From Ancistrus triradiatus (taxonomy: Eukaryota; Chordata; Actinopteri; Siluriformes; Loricariidae), in the NCBI GenBank assembly GCA_025084515.1, contig JAJAGP010000884.1, positions 1 to 64,000 on the forward strand: a stretch of 64,000 bases of DNA. Direction: 5' to 3'. Made by a program: the position numbers and the translations under genes. Positions 11,201-23,200 of the stretch are shown here, one piece after another. A model generated the notes under the pieces. The model saw only the letters and a program-made list of their open reading frames with translations, did no database searches and was not told where the DNA came from. Numbering within the stretch: the first letter of the stretch is position 1; each line of letters opens with the position of its first letter.

Positions 11201-14200
11201 TTTTAAACGGCTAAACATCTGGTTACCAATCAACTTAAAAAGTCTCCCTTAGAGGTCAGAACATGGTTCCATGGTTCTTGATTAAGTCATGAGTAAATGT
11301 TTTACATAAACTTACAGAATTAATCCAATAGTCCACATACATCCACCAATATGGTAAGGGTATTACTCAATAATTCTCATGATTATCCAGAGATGGGCTG
11401 TTAAACCTCCACATTAGCTCTTTTCCAGTTCCACGTAGGTCTCCCTTGGAGACTCTTCTTAAAATCTTGTTCTGCCTCATCATTACACACTAGATTGCCT
11501 ATCTAGTTATGTATTTACTAAGAGAACTTGCTTTTAGTGCAAAATCCTGTGTCTGCTGTGCCCTGCCCTGCCAGACAATGACCGCATTTCAGCCACAGGG
11601 GTCAGGTTTGGAGATTTTTGTATTTCTCTCACATGTTCAGGCATTATTAACCTTTGATTCCCTCTTAATCGTCTCCTTATGTAGTCTTGTAGACTTACAT
11701 TGTTTCCCCTCACAAGTGAAGGCAAACAAGGACCTGGACAGTTTGTGCAGTGGAATGCTAATAACAAGTCAAGGTGTTTATACAGTCACTTAGATCAGAC
11801 CTGTTTACAAGATCTTTAAAAGCACTTTTATTACTGATATTAATGCAGAGGAGAGGCATGATGTTTTTCAAAGGCCAGACTTTTGTGAGCTCAAGTCATT
11901 GGCGGTCACCCTGTATTTTATTGAGTGCAGGGGAGTTCAGTGGATGTATGGAGACACAATGGGTTCCTTAAAACAAAAATCTAAAACCCTTCTTACCTAG
12001 CTGTGCCTTATTACTAATCTTTACAATGGGTGCCAATAACTGATTCTTGCTGTTTGCTGAGCTGCACAACTCGTTTCAGCCAAAACTCCATTCACGATTC
12101 ATGATTCAGGTTCACAATAGCCCTCAATGAAGATCTCCACAATTTTAATCCTGTTGTTCTTTATTTTTATATCTACATTACTGTATTCTTATTTCAAATA
12201 CAGTGGGGCAAAAAAGTATTTAGTCAGCCACTGATTGTGCAAGTTGTGCAAAAGATGAGAGAGGTCTGAAATTTTCGTCATAGGTATACTTCAACTATGA
12301 GAGACAAAATGAGAAAAAAAACCAGGAAATCACATTGTAGGATTTTTATAAGAATTTAATTGGAAATTATGGTGGAAAATAATTATTTGGTCACCCACAA
12401 AAAAAGCAAGAATTATGGCTCTCACAGACCTGTAACGTCTTGTTTAAGAAGCTCTTCTGTCCTCCACTCGTTACCTGTATTAATGGGACCTATTTGACTT
12501 CGTTATAAAACTGTATAAAATTCAACCATGGCCAAGACCAAAGAGCTGTCGGAAGATACCAGGGAGAAACGTAGACCTGCATCAGGCTGGGAAGAGTGAA
12601 TCTACAATAGACAAGCAGGTTGGTATAAATAAATCAACTGTGGGAGCAATTGTAAGAAAATGGAAGACATACAAGACCATTGATAATCTCCCTCGATCTG
12701 GGGCCCCACACAAGATCTCATCCCGTGGGGTCAAAGTGATCATGAGAACGGTGAGCAAAAATTCCAGAACTACACGGAGGGACCTGATGAATGACCTGCA
12801 GAGAGCTGGGACCAAAGTAGCAAAGGCTACCATCAGTAACACACTATGCCGAGAGGGACTCAGATCCTGCAGTGCCAGCCGTGTCCCCTGCTTAAGCCAG
12901 TACATGTCCAGGCCCGTCTGAAGTTTGCCAGAGAGCATATGGATGATCCAGAAGAGGGTTGGGAGAATGTCATGTACAACCCCTGGCAAAAAGTATGGAA
13001 TCACCAGTCTTGGATGAGCACTCATNNNNNNNNNNNNNNNNNNNNNNNNNNNNNNNNNNNNNNNNNNNNNNNNNNNNNNNNNNNNNNNNNNNNNNNNNNN
13101 NNNNNNNNNNNNNNNNNNNNNNNNNTAAGGGGATAGTGGGGAAAGTATTAACAGAATTTAAATAAAAGCGAAATAATCGACATGGGCACGAAATTAATTG
13201 ACATTTTTGTCAACGAATAAAAACGACACAAATTTTTGGCAGAGACGACATCCAATCAGATTTAACCATAACTTCAGCATATGTGGAAAGGCGGGACAAG
13301 TTGGGTAGCGATCCAATCAGTAATGCTGTAAGAAGCACACATTTGATATATCCCTGGGAAGGGAACTCAACAATGTCAACACTTGGCAGAAGGAGAGTCG
13401 ATATATTGGCACCTTTCTCATTTGATGTCAAGGACACCAAGACTCTTTGTGGGGCGACCATCTCCGGTAAAAATACGAAAAACTTGAAACGACATCTGTA
13501 GGCATGTTATCCTGAAACCGCGGTCAAGTCATCCGCACCTAAATGGCTCCAGCTCCTATTTTAGCGGTATTACGGTAGTTGCGTTACAGACGTACTCAAA
13601 GTTAATTATGTTCAAGCCAATATTTCAGCGAATAAAGTATGGATTAAAATATGTTTTCAGTTCGCGACGTTGATATATTGTACCTTGCCTAAAAGTGTCC
13701 ATACTATATTTAAGGAGTATTTGGGTAACATAACTCCGTTTCATACTGTAATTATGAATAAATGTTTGTAGAGCATGCACATATCTGAACTTCTGATCTT
13801 GTGTTTAATAAAGCTCATAATATATGATTTATTCTAACTTTATTACATTCTACAATATGTCACGAGTGTCCACACTGAGGTTGAAGCAGATCTTTGATGG
13901 AAATCATGAGGTTTGGTGACCACTTTACTGTATACCGTTATTGTAAAGTGGTGCTTGAAAGTTTGTGAACCCTTTATAATTTTCTGTATTTCTGAATAAA
14001 TATGACCTAAAACATCATCAGATTTTCACACAAGTCCTAAAAGCAGATAAAGAGAATCCAATTAAACAAATGAGACAAAAATATTATACCTGGTCATTTA
14101 TTTATTGAGGAAAATGATCCAATATTACATATTAGTGAGTGGCAAAAGTATGTGAACCTCAAAGTAGCAGTTAATTTGAAGGTGAAATTAGAGTCAGGTG

Positions 14201-17200
14201 TTTTCATTGAATGGGATGCCAATCAGGTGTGAGTGGGCACCCTGTCTTATTTAAAGAACAGGGATCTATAAGTCTGCTCTTCACAACACATGTTTGTGGA
14301 AGTGTATCATGGCACGAACAAAGGAGATTTCTGAGGACCTCAGCAAAAGAGTTGTTGATGCTCATCAGGCTGCAAAAGGTTACAAAACTCTCATAGTCTC
14401 TAAAGAGTTTGGACTCCACCAATCCACATTCAGACAGATTGTGTAGAAATTGAGGAAATTCAAGACCATTGTTACCCTCCCCAGGAGTGGTCGACCAACA
14501 AAGATCACTCTAAGAGCAGGGCGTGTAATAGTTGGCGAGGTCACAAAGGTAACTTCTAAGCAACTGAAGGCCTCAACTGTTGCTTAGATGCAACTGATGT
14601 TTTGTGGATGGATGAGACCAAAATAAAACTTTTTGGTTTAAAGAAAAGTGTTGTGTTTGGAGAAAGGAAAACACTGCATTCCAGCATAAGAACCATATCC
14701 CATCCCATGGTGATGGTAGTATCATGGTTTGGGCCCGTTTTGCTGCATCTGGGCCAGGACGACTTGCCATTATTGACGAAACTATGAATTCTGAATAATA
14801 TCAGATAATTCTAAAGGAATTTTCAAGCACCACTATAAATGCATGCATGTAGACCCGAGCTTATATCTTTATTAGATCTAATTATACGTCATTCGTTCCA
14901 ATTTTATTTTATTGTAGAATATCTGCTGAATGTCCACACCAAGTTTGATGCAGATCTATTGTGGAAATTGTTACAACCACTTTAATGTATACTATGATTA
15001 TCCATGCAGACATGTAGATGTTTCATTTAGTCTAAGTGCGTATACTGACTTAAATAATTCAAGGAAAATGTTAAAAAAAGCATTTACGTATTGCAACCTT
15101 TACATTTCATATTTTGGTCAACTGAATCTACTGTAGATGTAGTCGACTGTAATCTTATTATAATTAGTCGACTAAAACTAGACTAAAACTAAAAACAATT
15201 CAGATGACTAAATTATGACTAAAACTAAATTACATTTTAGTCAAAAGACTATGACTAAAACTAAATCAAAATTTGCTGTCGAAATTAACACTGATCACAG
15301 GCAAGAACTGAACCCTGGTTCTTGAAGATGTGAAGCATCAAAACAATGACCCAATTATAATGTCTGGTTTGGCAACTCATCATCTAAATTCCGCTTTCTG
15401 TAAGCAAGCTAAACCTGTATCAAGTCCTTAAATCCATTGCTTTACATGTTGCTCAAGAAATGACAGCACAGCAGCAGATGAGACACTGTTATTGGCTGAG
15501 CATCACATGATTTGTGAAGGGCAGGGCAATCGGGATTACAGCTGTGTTAGTGGTGGAGGAAGTGGTGATGTCATAGTGTGTACTAGACAGAGAATGAATG
15601 AAATGGTTGGGCTACTGAAAGCCTGGTTTCATTACGTCGGAAACACTTAGTTCAGGCAGCACCTTTTTAACATCTTGCCTGAAATGGCTCCTCTGGGTCA
15701 GCTTTGCAGGTACTGTTGTACATTAAATACACACATTACAGCATAAGCCTACATATGTTGACTAATGTTACTAACTGAAGTATTTTCTGCATCTTTTAAA
15801 AATGCTTATCTGCTAAAAGTTTAAATCAGTTGTAGTTTATCTTCTTTTTAACATTATCTCTATGATCTAAGGTAGATAGAACTTACCTTCTGAGAATGCC
15901 GGCTTCTCTGCCGTTGGAGCTTGATACTTGTCTACTGATTAAATGTTTGCACCATAGTCACATTTAAGTAACAATAAACCAAAGAGAAAGGACTGTGTAG
16001 TTTTGAATGTTCCTCTACTTAAGAATAGATTTGTCACACACAAGTACAATACAATCTAGTGAGTCATCTCTGTGAAACTCAAGGTGTGGAAGGTATGATC
16101 TTGCCGATCTGCTTCTGTTTATGCAGGTGATGTTTATTCTGCTGCTGGTCTGATCTGTTTCTGGCCATACAGGTTGAATTTTTTTTTTTTCTGTCGTTAG
16201 GATCATGCGACCTGATGATGCCAACATCAAGGGAAATGTTCATGGTGGCACAATCCTGAAGATGATTGAGGAAGCAGGGTGCATTATAGGTACACGCTAC
16301 TGTAACAATCAAACTGGGGTGAGTTTCTTCATGTGAATAGTGTACACCACAACCCATGTGATCCCCAAAAAGTATATGAGAACCACTTTCATTGTAGTGC
16401 GTTTCACTGATTTAGCCGCTCCTAATGCTAACATACACAAAGGCAATCACTCAGCCGTACAGTCTATGTAGTCAAACCAGACCAATAGAGTGGGTGTGAC
16501 TGAAAAAACAATCACTGTCATAGGATGCCACCTTTAAACGAGCCTTGCTAGAGCTGTGTTTGTGATGTGGAAGTGCCTAATTGCAACAGCATAGCCATAG
16601 AGCCTGTGGTGGCCTAGTGGCTAAGGTGCAGGACTATGAACCAGAAGGTCCAGGGTTCAAATCCCACCTCAGCCAAGCTGCCACTGTTGGGTCCTTGAGC
16701 AAGACCCTTAACCCACAATTGCTTGGATTAATCAATTGTAAGTCGCTCTGGATAAGGGCATGTAAATGTAAATGTAAATAGAGGCGATGTCATGGCATAA
16801 AACATCTGTCCTCGCTTGCAGCGCTCTATACTGAAATTCCAGTTGGCTCTCAAAGTAGCCAACTGGAATTTCATATGAACTTTGCATATGAACTTTGCTG
16901 GAAGGTTCATGGATTTGCTTTCAGTGGTTGATTTGCTTCTGGCTTTGATAGATGGTAGAAAAATGCTCCCTGTCCAAATACCTAAAATCTACTACATTGT
17001 GAAGCACGAACAGTGGTGCTTCGTGGCGACAGTTTGGGACATCTCTGCCATGTAGCATAATAATGTCTCTGTCCACAAACGTGATCTATAAATACATGAT
17101 TTAGCAAGTTTGATGTGTGGACATGGAGGCATAGATTTGGTTCGATTCCTGGCCTGTTAGCTGTCTGTGTGAAGTATCCCTGTGCGAGTGCGTGTATGTA

Positions 17201-20200
17201 TGTGAGTGTGTGTGTGTTAACATATTGTGATGTGAATTTTAGCTCATATCGCCCACCCCTACTGCTGCTTACCAGTAACTGACCATCAATTGACTTCTTA
17301 AAACTTTTAAGAAATGCCATATTTGAAGTTGTTCCCTATAGACATTCAACAAAAACATTGACCTGGCCTGAAAGAAAAGTCAAGCTTAGCTTGAACGGTG
17401 AAAGATGTACAACAATTTATATTTCCTTATAAAAATCACAGACGTTCCTACAGGGTGCCACATTTGAGTTGAAATATCCTAATTGCTGTTGAAGATGACG
17501 TATTAGTCTAGTCAGGGGGGTTAATAATCTTACAGAAGAGAAAGTTGGCGTTCTGCTGCTTGCTAATCATCCACCAGGCCACTGGTATGTCGGTTACTAA
17601 AGAATCCTTCCTTGGAATTACTTTGAGCTGTTGCCTCCAGGCAAACGTTACATCACACTGAGAGCCAGAACAAATAGACTCCAAAACATATTTATGCCCT
17701 AATTGGACTAAACAATACAAAATGTGGATGATAACGCATTGGTTTTATAGGTACCTTAGTGTTTAAGTATGTTGTATGTGTGTTTTAAGTTTGTTTTAAC
17801 CCTTGAACCTTAAGAATTGCACTTTACAATTTCATTGTACCCTTACAATGACAATAAAGACATTCTATTCTATTCTAAAACAGACCCATGAGGCAACATC
17901 CTGTCAGGACGTCTTTCACTTTTGTTCAGTAAGCATAAATTAGGAAGTTCTTGGGTGTATTTAGGTGTAATGTGTATGGCATTATGCTGTTAGGAAATCA
18001 AACGACTTAGAAAGGCTTCTTTTAGGAGTATCAGTTAAATCAAGAGTAACCTGTATTTCCAATCAGACATGTCCTGAAATACTCTAGCAGCTTTGTCAGC
18101 ATAATGTAACCCTTTCATTTCTTCTGTAGTGTGAGTTGTTCATTGTTTAAAACAGGATGTTTGAATATGTGAAACTTGACAGTGACAGTGGCATTAAGTA
18201 AACAACAACACTGAACAACAATGGTGAAAATTCAGTTAAACTTTGAGTAATCCTACTACTTCCTGTAGGAAGGCATTTGGTCATTGCAGTGTGCTTGCGG
18301 TCTTTAGGGCTGGGGGGAAAACTGAGAAAGAAAATGGCTTAAAACTGACTAATTCCATTCTAATCCTCAATGCGAGACACTAATGGGAAACGCTGTGGAA
18401 ATGAGAGTTCAATAACAGGTCTATCTTACATGACCTAGATATTTGAGGATGAAATTTTTTTAAAATAATGATATCAAAGTTGTCTCACACATACAGGCAC
18501 AGTTGGGATGTGGCTGGGGAATGGCAGTGCTGGGGGGGTGCAACAGGGACCCCTACCCTGCCCTGTGATGTACTTATGCTTAGTTCATGGTACCTGTTTG
18601 CCTGGTATCTGTGAATTCCAGAGATGTTCTCTTGCATGGAGAACACATTGTACATATTCAAGCAGGGTTCTACAATCGCTCGCATTTGCGCCTTCTTTTA
18701 AAGAAGTGCGAATTGAATATTTATTTAGGAAAACTTGAGCGAGCCGAGATTTTGCCAGCACTTTTAAAGAGTATTCGTCAGGTCTGTCTCAATATCTAGT
18801 GAATGCCCTTGCTGCCTACTTCCTATGTAGGGCGCTCTCTATGTAAAGTTTTCTACCCAACAATGGAACACTAAGGCTATTTAATGTATCTATCAGCTGG
18901 AACGTGGCTAGGTCATTTTACCCGGAGTTCAAGCCCCGACTGTATTGAGTACAGTTAATGTTTAACATTAAAGCCTTAATATTAATTTTAATGAAAAATC
19001 AGCAAAGGTCTCCGTCAGGTCTGTGTGGGGCCATGTGTCCATGGGGCCAATTTATAATGAAATTCTTTAAAAATCCTACAATGTGATTTCCTGAATTTTT
19101 TTCTCATTTTGTCTCTCGTAGTTGAAGTGTACCTATGATGAAAATTACAGACCTCTCTCATCTTTCTAAGTAGTAGAACTTCCACAATCAGTGGCTGACT
19201 AAATACTTTTTTTGCCCCACTGTCCATTAAAGAAAAACTCAACAATATAAAGGCAGAACACAACAACATTTCCAAAAATGCTGCATTTGGTGAAAATACA
19301 ACAACATTTAGGAGGCAAACAAAAGTCGAGAACACAAATACATTTAAGCGGAACACAACAGCATTAACCGAAATGAAAAACATGTACATAAACACTGCAT
19401 TTACTTTTCACACCGGAAGTGCTCCTGGACACTAGACTTGGTAGTATGGACTGCTTTTCCACTGAGCAGTAGCAGAATAACCAGAAAATCAGAGCTCGTT
19501 TCCATAACAATGTTGTTATGAGTCCTTATCTAATCTCATACTGGGATGCTATTGTAGAGAATTTACCTTGGTCCTTGCCACTTGTCTACTTTCTAACAAA
19601 GGTTGCACTTAAATTAAGTCCTAGATTCTATCCAACAAAAAGAACAATATTCTTAAGCCTGACATTGACATTGATCTTTCTGTAGGAATGCAACTGAATA
19701 TGTTATTCATCTTTTGTGGCAGTGTATAAATACAAGCATGGTTTGGTATTTTGATGTTTATTCAGACTTATATTATTGCTGACTTGTCACTTTAAATGTG
19801 TCTTTTTGGTATATGTCATTATGAGAAGGCTTATGAATAGAAATATTTTGTAATAAATCTTTTCTTTTTATTAGCTAAATATATTGATCCCGCGACCCTG
19901 TTCAGGATCAAGCAGATAAGAAAGTGAGTGAATGAGTGAGTAAATGTATTCATATGTAAAATTAGAGGAAACAAACCCTTCTTTCCTGCTTTCAAAAATG
20001 AACTTAATCAGTACATGGTCTCTGAACACTCTTCAGAACATCTTAAAGCTAAGAAAACTGCTTCTGCTTGTGGTTCCCAAGCAATAAAAATACTTTTATT
20101 TGCATTATTGTTATTTAATTTCATTATATATCTATTTTCTTCATTTTCAATAAAAACAAAAATAAAGCTTGGTAGCACAGACTTGGCAAGTTCAAGTTGT

Positions 20201-23200
20201 GACTACAAAGTCCTGAAGACGCGTACGGTCATTCTGCAGTTGGAACAACAGCAAACTTGACTCAGTGCCATATTAGCAATTCTCTCTAGCTGTACATTTG
20301 TCTAATTATTTAACTGATGTTAACCTGTCTACCCATTTGTATGAAAGGTTGACAGTGTGTACACCTTGTTTCAGTCTGTTTTGTCCGTGTAATAAAGACT
20401 GTACAGAACAGACGGTTAAAGCATTAAACTTGCTTAATTTATTAAACTACATCTTGTAACGTGCAACTTCACAAATGTCTCGGCTCTTTCTGTCCGTGTT
20501 GCAACAAACACACAAGGTTCCTCTTGTTGCACACGTAAATAAAAACCTAACTCAAAGTCTATCAGTGGTGGAAATGTTCATATCTTTTACTTAATAGTTT
20601 AATCTACATGTAACAATGCATATAATAAACTGATCGCAATTAAGTATAAATTAGAAACCTTCTCAACCATAAGAAGCACCAAACGTCAGATTTTAGAAGG
20701 TAATTTAATTCTGGACTTCAGCAATTCATATTTCCAATACAGATTGCATAAATAATATCTGAATTACAATTTTAAAAAGCACAAACAATAACAAAGCCTA
20801 TAATGCATAATAAACAAGACAATAACGTTACGTAAAATCTTATAAAACGCTGGGGCAAATTTTTATGTAGGCGCCATCTTGATAAACTGACCGCTATATT
20901 AAAAACTATATTGTCGCCTAAAAATCTTATAACTTTATTCCGTAACACAATAACAGTAGTACTTTGAAAGTTATCCACCCAGAGCTGTTGTGGTGGATAA
21001 AGATGCCTGGGCTTTGCTTGCCCTGCTGCACCGAGACCCTGAAATCGATAAGTGGAAATTGTTTGATAAGATGACATCCAGATATCTCAGCACAGAGAAG
21101 ATCACATATTGAGGAAATAACCCTTAATATCAAATAAGTAATATAAAGTAAACAAAATTAACAAACCGTAGTAGCGATACTGTAGGAAATCATTCACTCG
21201 TTGCATATTTTTTCAGATGCAAAACGAAGCCTCTAGTGTCCTGGAGCACTTTCGGTGTGAGAAGCAAATGCAGCGTTTTTGTAAATGTTTTTCGTTTCGG
21301 TTAATGCTGTTGTGTTCCGCTTAAATGTATTTGTGTTCTCGACTTTTGTTTGCCTTCTAAATGTTGTTGTGTTTTCACCAAATGCAGCATTTTTGGAAAT
21401 GTTATAGTGTTCTGCCTTTATGCTACTGCGGTTTTTCTTAATGTATTTGTCTTCTGACCTCATTCGTTCTCGACTATTGTTTGCTTTGTAAATATGTGAC
21501 TAAATATGTGACTATACGGGCCACTATAAGACACTATGCATGTTGTATAATGTTAAAGCTTTTGTGACCGTTCTGCAAAGTCTGAGTGCTCTACTTTAAA
21601 CCATGCAATATTGACTTGAACCACCAGAGAGCAACACAAAGCCAGAAATCTTAGCCATCTAACCAGAGCTCTGAGCTTGTAATTTAGGATTCCGTGATGC
21701 CACGTTTCCTAACAAGGCCTTGGGAGGAAATTCAGGCTCTCAGCATCACAAATCGTCCACCATGCCGTGGGATAACATTGGGGATTCGGTTATTTTCCTG
21801 ATTACCTTGCTTTCTACGTTTTAAATTGTTGCTGAAACACTATTCATGATTCATTTAGTCATAAGATGGGGTAAATATTATTGTAGCATCTAAGAAATTC
21901 TAGGGATATGTTTGTTTTAAGATGATGGGAGGTGGCATGGTGGTGGATCAGTGGTTAGGCTCTGGTTTTATTTACTGGAAGGTTTTGAGCTCATATACTG
22001 GCACCTACTCCTGAGCCTGTAGGCAAGGCCCTTAAATAGTGTTTAGTTAGCCTTTATTTACATTAGGAAACTGTAGTTATAGCTTCTACAAATTTTCCAG
22101 TTTCAGTGGAGGCATTTTAGCTGTTGAAAATGCTAGCAGCCACAGTAGCGAGTTGTATTTACATCCTGTATGAAATGAAATGAGTGTAAGCAGAATGACC
22201 TGAAAAGTAGCAGAAGACTTTTCTTTTCATTCGTCTCGCAGGACCGCTGTGTTGCTGCTCTGGCCCGAGTGGAACGCACTGACTTCCTGTACCCGATGTT
22301 TATCGGAGAGGTGGCCCATGTGAGTGCTGAGATCACCTACACTTCCAAACGCTCAGTGGAGGTGCAAGTCAACGTGGTGTCTGAAAATATACTTACAGGT
22401 TAGTGGATGCTATTTTTATATTGTACTGAATGTACACAGCCGCCCATGCTACAGAGCCATAAATATGTCGACACATTTGATAAATTTGCCTATTTTAGCC
22501 ATTGTTGTTAATGGTTATATGAACTCAAGCACACAGCTATGAAATCTTCATAGAGAAAACATGATTAGTAGAATGGGATGGACGAAGCCCGCAGTCACGT
22601 TCGACAAGGTAGTGATATGTGATGCTACCTTTCACACTGTCTGTTAGGTAAACATCTTGTAGCCACAACAGCTCAGTCATGATGCAGTAGGCGACAAGAG
22701 CTGCTTTCACACCAAACAGCTCTAGGGACTGATTTGGGAGGAACTGCCCCACGTGGAGCTCCTCTAGAACATATAGGCTCAGTAAAGCCTGAACTGTATT
22801 GTTGGTCCAGTTTTTTCTGTTTTTTTTTTCCATTTTACCTCAAACATCTGTTCTTTACATGGTTGCTGGTGTATAAGTATTTTTAAAAATGGCAGTGGCC
22901 CTCAACAAGGCACTTGAGTCTGGGCCAATCACTATACAGTTGCGTAACTAGGTCTGGACCAATCGCCGCATACTTACATCACTCAGGGTTCCTATGCACT
23001 GAGAAAAGACCCTACCTCAATGTAGGAGCTGAAAAAGTCCCTATATACGCCGTTTTAAGAACTACAATCGCACCGGTTCCTCTGGTGTGAACACGTGAGA
23101 AAAGGGACACAGTTCAAGTCAAGTAAGATTTATTTATGTGGAACTTTTTACAATGGAGCATTGTCTCAAAGAAGCTTTACAATTGTATATTATGTTCTAA

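Larger units (their letters stand above)
8253..16200 (+). other. acot7 intron after exon 1a
   Basis: Contains the Tc1-like copies, the hAT-like element and the N gap listed separately, plus alternative exon 1b. Repeat-poor stretches with nothing recognised are 8253-9360, 10930-12195 and 15295-15560. A 'ctttacttaagtaaaagtac' fragment near 9370 is a common fish repeat end. Confidence 0.8.
16319..22241 (+). other. acot7 intron 2
   Basis: Holds a tRNA-derived SINE, a Tc1-B end, an inverted-repeat pair flanking a LINE-like fragment, and a second SINE head, all listed separately. 17480-17740 and 21600-21900 are repeat-poor. A LINE-like 3' tail with ATTCT units lies near 17815-17876. Nothing was recognised at 18000-18950. 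Confidence 0.8.

Noticed and set aside
20270..20530. Second LTR candidate (AATAAAGACTG near 20390)
   Set aside because: Only the polyadenylation-like signal is convincing; no TATA box at the right distance and no terminal TG/CA were found.
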